DNA from: a virus
DNA: 64,000 bases
Strand: one strand, 5' to 3'
IMG/VR virus record: IMGVR_UViG_3300027832_000009
Span: 23,336-87,335 of that record
Shown here: in pieces, positions 59,958 through 64,000 of the stretch
Position numbering within the stretch: the stretch's first letter is position 1
Layout: each line of letters begins with the position of its first letter
The notes under the pieces: generated by a model
What the model was told of the DNA's origin: nothing
The model's database searches: none
The model's input: the letters and a program-made list of their open reading frames with translations, nothing else
Position numbers and translations under genes: made by a program

Positions 59958-60164
59958 CTACTCGAGACGGGTCTCGATTTGTGGCACTTTGTAATAGTCT
60001 TCCGTCAGTGTCTGCTCCGTTGGAGCTTTGGAGACGGCCTCTTCAAACATCTTCGTGACGTCCACACAGGACGTCCCCTCCAAACCACCGACGTTGTAGG
60101 TGATTGATCGATCTCCCCGCGAGAGCCCCTTGCGAGGTATTGCGATTGTGATTGTGAACGGCAT
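59958..60164 (-). CDS. DUF2997-like small protein
   Basis: A 68-residue protein, ATG at 60164 with AGGTT upstream. TITIAIPRKGL at the start, VGGLEGTSCVDVTKMFEEAV in the middle and LTEDYYKVPQ at the end follow the pattern of DUF2997 (beta-strand pair, G-x-G-x-x-C, helix, then an E-Y-Y segment). In cyanobacteria DUF2997 genes neighbour DUF1257 and Ycf46-type ATPase genes, and both are next to it here, which strengthens the call. Function is unknown. Confidence 0.7.
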   Translation of the reverse strand: MPFTITIAIPRKGLSRGDRSITYNVGGLEGTSCVDVTKMFEEAVSKAPTEQTLTEDYYKVPQIETRLE

Positions 60165-60190
60165 CTGGAACCTGCTGCTTGAGTTGGTAG

Positions 60191-60219
60191 AAAAACGGCC
60201 AGTGTGGTTACACTGGCCG
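60191..60219 (-). terminator. Rho-independent terminator
   Basis: CGGCCAGTGT and ACACTGGCCG form a perfect 10-bp stem with a four-base loop, followed on the minus strand by TTTTT. It follows the DUF1257 gene. Confidence 0.9.
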
Positions 60220-60251
60220 CGGATTGAGCTGTCTCACACCTGCTGTACTGC

Positions 60252-60617
60252 CTAGTAAGACGTTATGGTCTGAACCATGTCGCCTTTTTCATCCACAGTC
60301 TGGTCGACCGTGTAACCAAGCATCTCTGCCTGTTCTCGTGTGACTGTCGCTGCGTAGTTCTGCAGCAGATGGTCCAAGCAGTCCTGCTTGCCCCATGTTT
60401 CACCGTAGTTGTCGTAATGCGCCTTGCCGGCACCGTCAAAAACAACTGGGTAATTCCAGGTTTTGAACTTCACAGCGTAGCCGGTCACCAGTGTGCCGTC
60501 GAACATTCGGTGCTCGCTGGCGGACTGAGAGCACTCTGCTCCGACCGTTGCTGCAGCCAGTTTCAAGGCGTTGATGTTCGTGACATCTACCGACTTGACT
60601 GTAGTCGTATGTGACAT
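60252..60617 (-). CDS. DUF1257 (Ycf35-like) protein
   Basis: A 121-residue protein from the ATG at 60617 behind AGGGAGA. MSHTTTVKSVDVTNINALKL, then VGAECS, GYAVKFKTWNYPVVFDG, YGETWGKQDCLDHLLQNYA and EQAEMLGYTV follow the DUF1257 family (PF06868), whose members start MSHFT-x-[IV]-K-[ST]. Plastid Ycf35 belongs to this family. Function is unknown. It is transcribed just after the Ycf46-like ATPase. Confidence 0.85.
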   Translation of the reverse strand: MSHTTTVKSVDVTNINALKLAAATVGAECSQSASEHRMFDGTLVTGYAVKFKTWNYPVVFDGAGKAHYDNYGETWGKQDCLDHLLQNYAATVTREQAEMLGYTVDQTVDEKGDMVQTITSY

Positions 60618-60646
60618 GTAATTCGTCTCCCTGTAAGTGAAAGAGG

Positions 60647-60668
60647 AGCCGCTACACATGTAGCGGCT
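60647..60668 (-). terminator. Hairpin between AAA+ and DUF1257 genes
   Basis: AGCCGCTA and TAGCGGCT form an 8-bp stem with a six-base loop, followed on the minus strand by CCTCTTTC. The weak T-tract suggests attenuation or partial termination more than a full stop. Confidence 0.5.
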
Positions 60669-60715
60669 ATCATGAGTGGTCCTGTTAAAATCGTAGACAC
60701 ATAGTCACAGCAGGT

Positions 60716-62482
60716 CTAGTTGTCTATAGACCGGCGGCGGACTCGCGGAGATCCTGTTGTGACAGGTGCAACCGCTATTGGTTCGCTTGCGTACCCGGTC
60801 ACAGGTGTCGCTTTTGCACTGCAGAACGCCTGCATTTGCTGGATAGTTTCCTTTTCTGTTTTTGCCATCGGGTTGATGCTTGTGATGGCCCTCAACAACT
60901 GCGGCATTGTTGGTACGCCGTTACCGTTCTCCGCCATAGCGATATGGCGGGCCTCCTTTACTGCCTCCTCCAACTCGGAGCCGACAAACGCGTCGCTGAT
61001 TTCGTCGAACTGCCGCCAGAACTCATCTGCGAGTCCAAGCTGTGCAATATCCACACCACGCTTCCGCAGGTGCACTGTCAGGATGTTTCTGCGGGCCTCC
61101 GTTGTTGGTAGATCCGTATAGAACATCTTGTCAAATCGGCCCGCTCTCAGCATTTCCGGCGGGATCCCATCTGTTCGGTTCAGTGTAGCGATCACAAACG
61201 TCCGAGAGGTGTTCTCTGCCAGCCATGTTAGCAGAGCTCCAAAGATTCGGCGAGTCACGCCAGAGTCGCCGCTGGACTGGTGAGCATTCCCCAGAGCTTT
61301 GTCAACCTCGTCTAGCACAAGGACGCACCCATTCTGCGCATCCAGGATTTTCAACGCCGCTCTGAGTCTGGCTTCAGACTCGCCTACCAGTGAGCCAAAC
61401 ACCGCTCCGATATCCATGCTGTAACCCGGCAAGCCGAGCTCCACGCAGGTGGCTTTCGCCAACTGGGACTTACCAGTGCCGGGAATACCCAGAACAGCCA
61501 CACCGCGAGGTGGGTCGATCTGGTGCTCCTTTGCTGCACTGGAATACGACAACTTACGTCGTCGCAACCACGCCAGGTACGCGTCGAAACCGCAGAGATC
61601 GCTCATATCCGTGATCTGCGACGGTGGAATGAATGTGAGCACCTCGGACTTCTTGACCACCGCCGCTTTTTCGGTCATCAGTGTCGGGATAACCTTCTCG
61701 TGCCCCAACGACTTGAACTGCGTGATACAGCGTGCCAAGACGTTCTCAGCCTCGAGGTAAGTCAAACCAGCCAAGTTGTCGACAACTGCGTCCCTGCGAG
61801 CTGGTGTGAATGTCGCAATGTCGGCGGCTGCTCCCGTAGAGGCCTGCAGTGCTGTTTCCTGCAGCCTGTCCGCCAGCTCCTTGAATGTCGGAGCGTCCGG
61901 CAGGGGTAGAGACGAGACTGAGATATACGGCCGAGCCTTCATATCCAGATCGACGTTCGCTGAAACAATAAATAGCGGGTGACGGTACCCCTCCATAGTC
62001 AGCCGCTGTCTGGCGGCCAGGTAACACAACTTTTGGCGGATCAGCGGGTTCTTCATGAAGTCGTCCAGATCGTGAAACACAAACAAGCACCTCTTCGGGA
62101 AGTTCTTGCTTGCGTTTGCCGCGGTCTGCGGCACCGGGATGATGGCCTCCAGTGCTTCAGATGGGTTCCTGTACTTCGCGTCCTGAAACTCGGTCGGAAC
62201 GTGGTTGATTCCTTCCAGGAGCCCGATGTAGGAGTAAAACCCTCGTACAGGATCCCAGCAGACCATCATGTTGTTCAGGAATTTTGGCTCCCTTTCCGTC
62301 TTCGTCATGTCTATTGCGACGCTGCGAAGTAGCGTCTCAGCCTGCAGAAGTTCGGCTGTCTGGATATACAAAACCTGGTAAGCTGCGCGAACTCGGCAGA
62401 TCAGGTCTATTCGTAGATCCGCAAGCTGTGAGCGTACGGATGCAGACGAGTCTGCCGGCGTTACTGATTCCACTGTGGACAT
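60716..62482 (-). CDS. Ycf46-like AAA+ ATPase
   Basis: A 588-residue AAA+ protein. The N-terminal half matches the Ycf46 group: AYQVLYIQTAELLQAE near residue 35, CWDPVRGFYSYIG near 75, KRCLFVFHDLDDFMKNPLIRQ near 130, then LFIVSANVDLD and a YISVSSLPLPD strand. The AAA+ domain has Walker A GIPGTGKS (332-339), Walker B CVLVLDEVDKA (386-396), sensor 1 FVIATLNRTDGIP and RAGRFDKMFY with the arginine fingers. Such ATPases remodel protein partners; the substrate here may be the DUF1257/DUF2997 proteins or a host target. ATG at 62482 with GAGAGAG upstream. Confidence 0.85.
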   Translation of the reverse strand: MSTVESVTPADSSASVRSQLADLRIDLICRVRAAYQVLYIQTAELLQAETLLRSVAIDMTKTEREPKFLNNMMVCWDPVRGFYSYIGLLEGINHVPTEFQDAKYRNPSEALEAIIPVPQTAANASKNFPKRCLFVFHDLDDFMKNPLIRQKLCYLAARQRLTMEGYRHPLFIVSANVDLDMKARPYISVSSLPLPDAPTFKELADRLQETALQASTGAAADIATFTPARRDAVVDNLAGLTYLEAENVLARCITQFKSLGHEKVIPTLMTEKAAVVKKSEVLTFIPPSQITDMSDLCGFDAYLAWLRRRKLSYSSAAKEHQIDPPRGVAVLGIPGTGKSQLAKATCVELGLPGYSMDIGAVFGSLVGESEARLRAALKILDAQNGCVLVLDEVDKALGNAHQSSGDSGVTRRIFGALLTWLAENTSRTFVIATLNRTDGIPPEMLRAGRFDKMFYTDLPTTEARRNILTVHLRKRGVDIAQLGLADEFWRQFDEISDAFVGSELEEAVKEARHIAMAENGNGVPTMPQLLRAITSINPMAKTEKETIQQMQAFCSAKATPVTGYASEPIAVAPVTTGSPRVRRRSIDN

Positions 62483-62496
62483 AATCTATCTCTCTC

Positions 62497-63168
62497 TCAT
62501 CGGATCTGTTGGAGCTGCTTTACAATCTCTGCCGAATCTCCATTGATTAACGGAAGAGACTGCAGCTGCTGCGTTAATTTTGCAATGTTCTCTTTGAGCA
62601 TCTGATTGATGCTATCTGTCTTGCTGTTCTCAAATCCGATTACGGCAGCTGCCATCTCCGGATCCTCACTGAACGAGCCAATATCAAACGGAACTCTGAC
62701 GTTTGCTACTATACGTAGAACGTCTGGAGGTGTCACTATCCCCTCCATATCCAGTACAGCGCTGATGTACCCGACAATCTCGTCACTAAACGGGTTATCA
62801 GTTTCTGGAGGCATCAGCAACATGGATTCTGTGATGCCCCAGGAACACTCAGCTGCATCTGCTGGATCCCACAGTTCTGGGTTAAACACACCACCAGACA
62901 GCACATTGCAGTGCATGACGAAGTCTGGCAAGCTATTGAAGAAACTGTCTGTTGTGAGCAGAGTTATGCCGGACATAACCCTGCTCAGCAACGGCTCTTT
63001 GAGGGGTATATTGAAGTCATCTGCAATTTCGTGTCTGATGGTTTCGGGTAGCCAATCGAGCAGCTCCATCCCGTACACATCCAACAAACCTATGATGGCA
63101 GGTGTCGTAAACAGGCTCTGATCTGTCAGAACCTGCCTGTAAAACGTTCGTTGTTGCAGTGTTAACAC
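62497..63168 (-). CDS. Hypothetical protein
   Basis: A 223-residue acidic helical protein from a GTG at 63168 with GGGGGTG upstream. No motif is recognised. It precedes the AAA+ gene by 14 bases and is probably in the same operon, so it may be a partner. Confidence 0.7.
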   Translation of the reverse strand: MLTLQQRTFYRQVLTDQSLFTTPAIIGLLDVYGMELLDWLPETIRHEIADDFNIPLKEPLLSRVMSGITLLTTDSFFNSLPDFVMHCNVLSGGVFNPELWDPADAAECSWGITESMLLMPPETDNPFSDEIVGYISAVLDMEGIVTPPDVLRIVANVRVPFDIGSFSEDPEMAAAVIGFENSKTDSINQMLKENIAKLTQQLQSLPLINGDSAEIVKQLQQIR

Positions 63169-63188
63169 AATACACCCCCGGGTTGTTA

Positions 63189-63623
63189 CTACTTACACTT
63201 CTGGCGAACAAGCAGCTTGAGATCCAACGTGATCGTCTCGACTACCTCTTTAAGCTCGTCTGCTGAGACGTTTCGGAATCTCCAGATGTCCCAGTTGCCA
63301 TCAGTGGTTGTGATGTACCTGCGACTACTGAGCCGAAGTTCGCATTTCTCGCTTTTGCGGATCTCCTCATGCACCACCCACAACCCGCCACTTATGCGGA
63401 GCTGTGTGAGGTACATGAAACAGATATCCTGCGATAGATACTTGAGTAATCGCAGAAAGATCTGCAGGGCGAGATGGTCTAGCTGGGAGTACTCGCGTTT
63501 CTTGTTTTCCTCTACAAGTGCTGGTGTAGACCAACCCATGCTGTGAAAAAACCGCTGAAGCTGCTCATCGGACAGCTCAGCCTCGATAATGTAACCAAGC
63601 GACACATCCGATTTTGCCACCAT
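63189..63623 (-). CDS. Hypothetical protein
   Basis: A 144-residue protein. The ATG at 63623 has GGGGG six bases upstream and overlaps the preceding TGA by one base. Mixed alpha/beta, ending with DELKEVVETITLDLKLLV. No family was recognised. Confidence 0.7.
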   Translation of the reverse strand: MVAKSDVSLGYIIEAELSDEQLQRFFHSMGWSTPALVEENKKREYSQLDHLALQIFLRLLKYLSQDICFMYLTQLRISGGLWVVHEEIRKSEKCELRLSSRRYITTTDGNWDIWRFRNVSADELKEVVETITLDLKLLVRQKCK

Positions 63624-63889
63624 CAGATGCCCCCAGCCAGCTTGTACTCGGCGTGGTAACAAACAGCAGAGTTACCAGGTGTCAGCGCTTCAAACGGCTT
63701 CCCGTCTTTGTTTACTGGGTAGACGGTGGGCTCGTTGGACAGCCCTGCTCGATTCAGTCCACGAACCTGTGCTTCCTGCAGCACGGCTTTCTTCATGTCC
63801 ATTGTGCGAAGCTCATCGGCGGTCTCGCCAGAGATAACGATCACACCACGCATGCCAGAGATTTCTGCAGAAACGATGTTCAATGTCAT
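63623..63889 (-). CDS. Small hypothetical protein
   Basis: An 88-residue protein from the ATG at 63889, with a GGA eight bases ahead. GMRGVIVISGETADELRTMD and NEPTVYPVNKDGKPFEAL suggest a small beta-rich fold. No family is recognised. It is the first gene after the terminator at 63951. Confidence 0.65.
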   Translation of the reverse strand: MTLNIVSAEISGMRGVIVISGETADELRTMDMKKAVLQEAQVRGLNRAGLSNEPTVYPVNKDGKPFEALTPGNSAVCYHAEYKLAGGI

Positions 63890-63950
63890 TTTTGAATTCC
63901 AATATTTTGAAGTGAAAACGGTTACACAACTGTGGATTATCCCTGATAGA

Positions 63951-63980
63951 TAAAAAAAAGCCACAGAGAGAGGTGGCTTT
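63951..63980 (-). terminator. Rho-independent terminator
   Basis: AAAGCCAC and GTGGCTTT form an 8-bp stem with an eight-base loop, followed on the minus strand by eight T. It ends a transcript whose gene lies beyond the right edge of the window. Confidence 0.85.
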
Positions 63981-64000
63981 AATACGCGCACCTCCTGTGG

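Overview
This window is a stretch of a large tailed double-stranded DNA phage (Caudoviricetes-type). Evidence: a phage large terminase, a portal protein, a phage-type family A DNA polymerase, a primase, a DnaB-like helicase, a RecA/UvsX-like recombinase, an SbcC/SbcD (gp46/gp47-like) pair, a RuvC-like resolvase, a flavin-dependent thymidylate synthase and many short genes with overlapping start/stop codons. No integrase, repressor, rRNA or recognisable tRNA was seen, so a lytic life style is likely. The host cannot be read from the sequence. The major capsid protein and obvious tail genes were not recognised and probably lie outside the window or are too diverged.

Layout. Almost all genes are on the minus strand. 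1-0.5 kb: non-coding array of a short structured repeat. 0.55-2.75 kb: a glycine-rich minus gene and the plus gene 1472-2752, of unknown function. 2.76-10.4 kb: a GT25-like glycosyltransferase, small proteins, a poly-aspartate protein, four tandem paralogues of an unknown family, ThyX and a DUF3310 protein. 10.5-20.6 kb: probable virion block with portal, a second glycosyltransferase and many unknown proteins. 20.7-28.6 kb: RuvC-like resolvase, a degenerate DnaQ-like protein, a SEC-C protein, a third glycosyltransferase. 28.6-29.4 kb: small DUF2158 and DUF551 genes beside a 66-bp direct repeat. 29.4-47 kb: the replication/recombination block (RecA-like, possible ssDNA-binding protein, UDG-PolA polymerase with an intein, primase, helicase, SF2 helicase, SbcC, SbcD). 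49.6-51.0 kb: 1.4 kb non-coding array of at least 14 copies of the structured repeat. 51-52.8 kb: RNase H-like and small membrane proteins. 52.8-56.0 kb: the terminase large subunit and one unknown gene on the plus strand. 56.0-63.9 kb: a Gp88-domain gene and a minus-strand cluster holding a Ycf46-like AAA+ ATPase, a DUF1257 (Ycf35-like) protein, a DUF2997-like protein and a possible DUF3150 protein.

Two things stand out. First, a dispersed ~28-nt repeat occurs in two sequence families, in about 26 copies. Read in the minus sense it can fold as a compact H-type pseudoknot, and both helices show compensatory changes between copies (CCC/GGG, GCC/GGC, ACC/GGT in the short helix). Copies sit in two arrays, in front of several genes, inside two coding regions in a translatable frame, and once in the opposite orientation directly behind a sigma70-like promoter. 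Second, the Ycf46/DUF1257/DUF2997 set, known from cyanobacteria and plastids (ycf46, ycf35) but without an established phage role, is present as a cluster. The polymerase adds a rare combination: N-terminal uracil-DNA-glycosylase-like domain, exonuclease, polymerase, and a LAGLIDADG intein inserted exactly in polymerase motif B.
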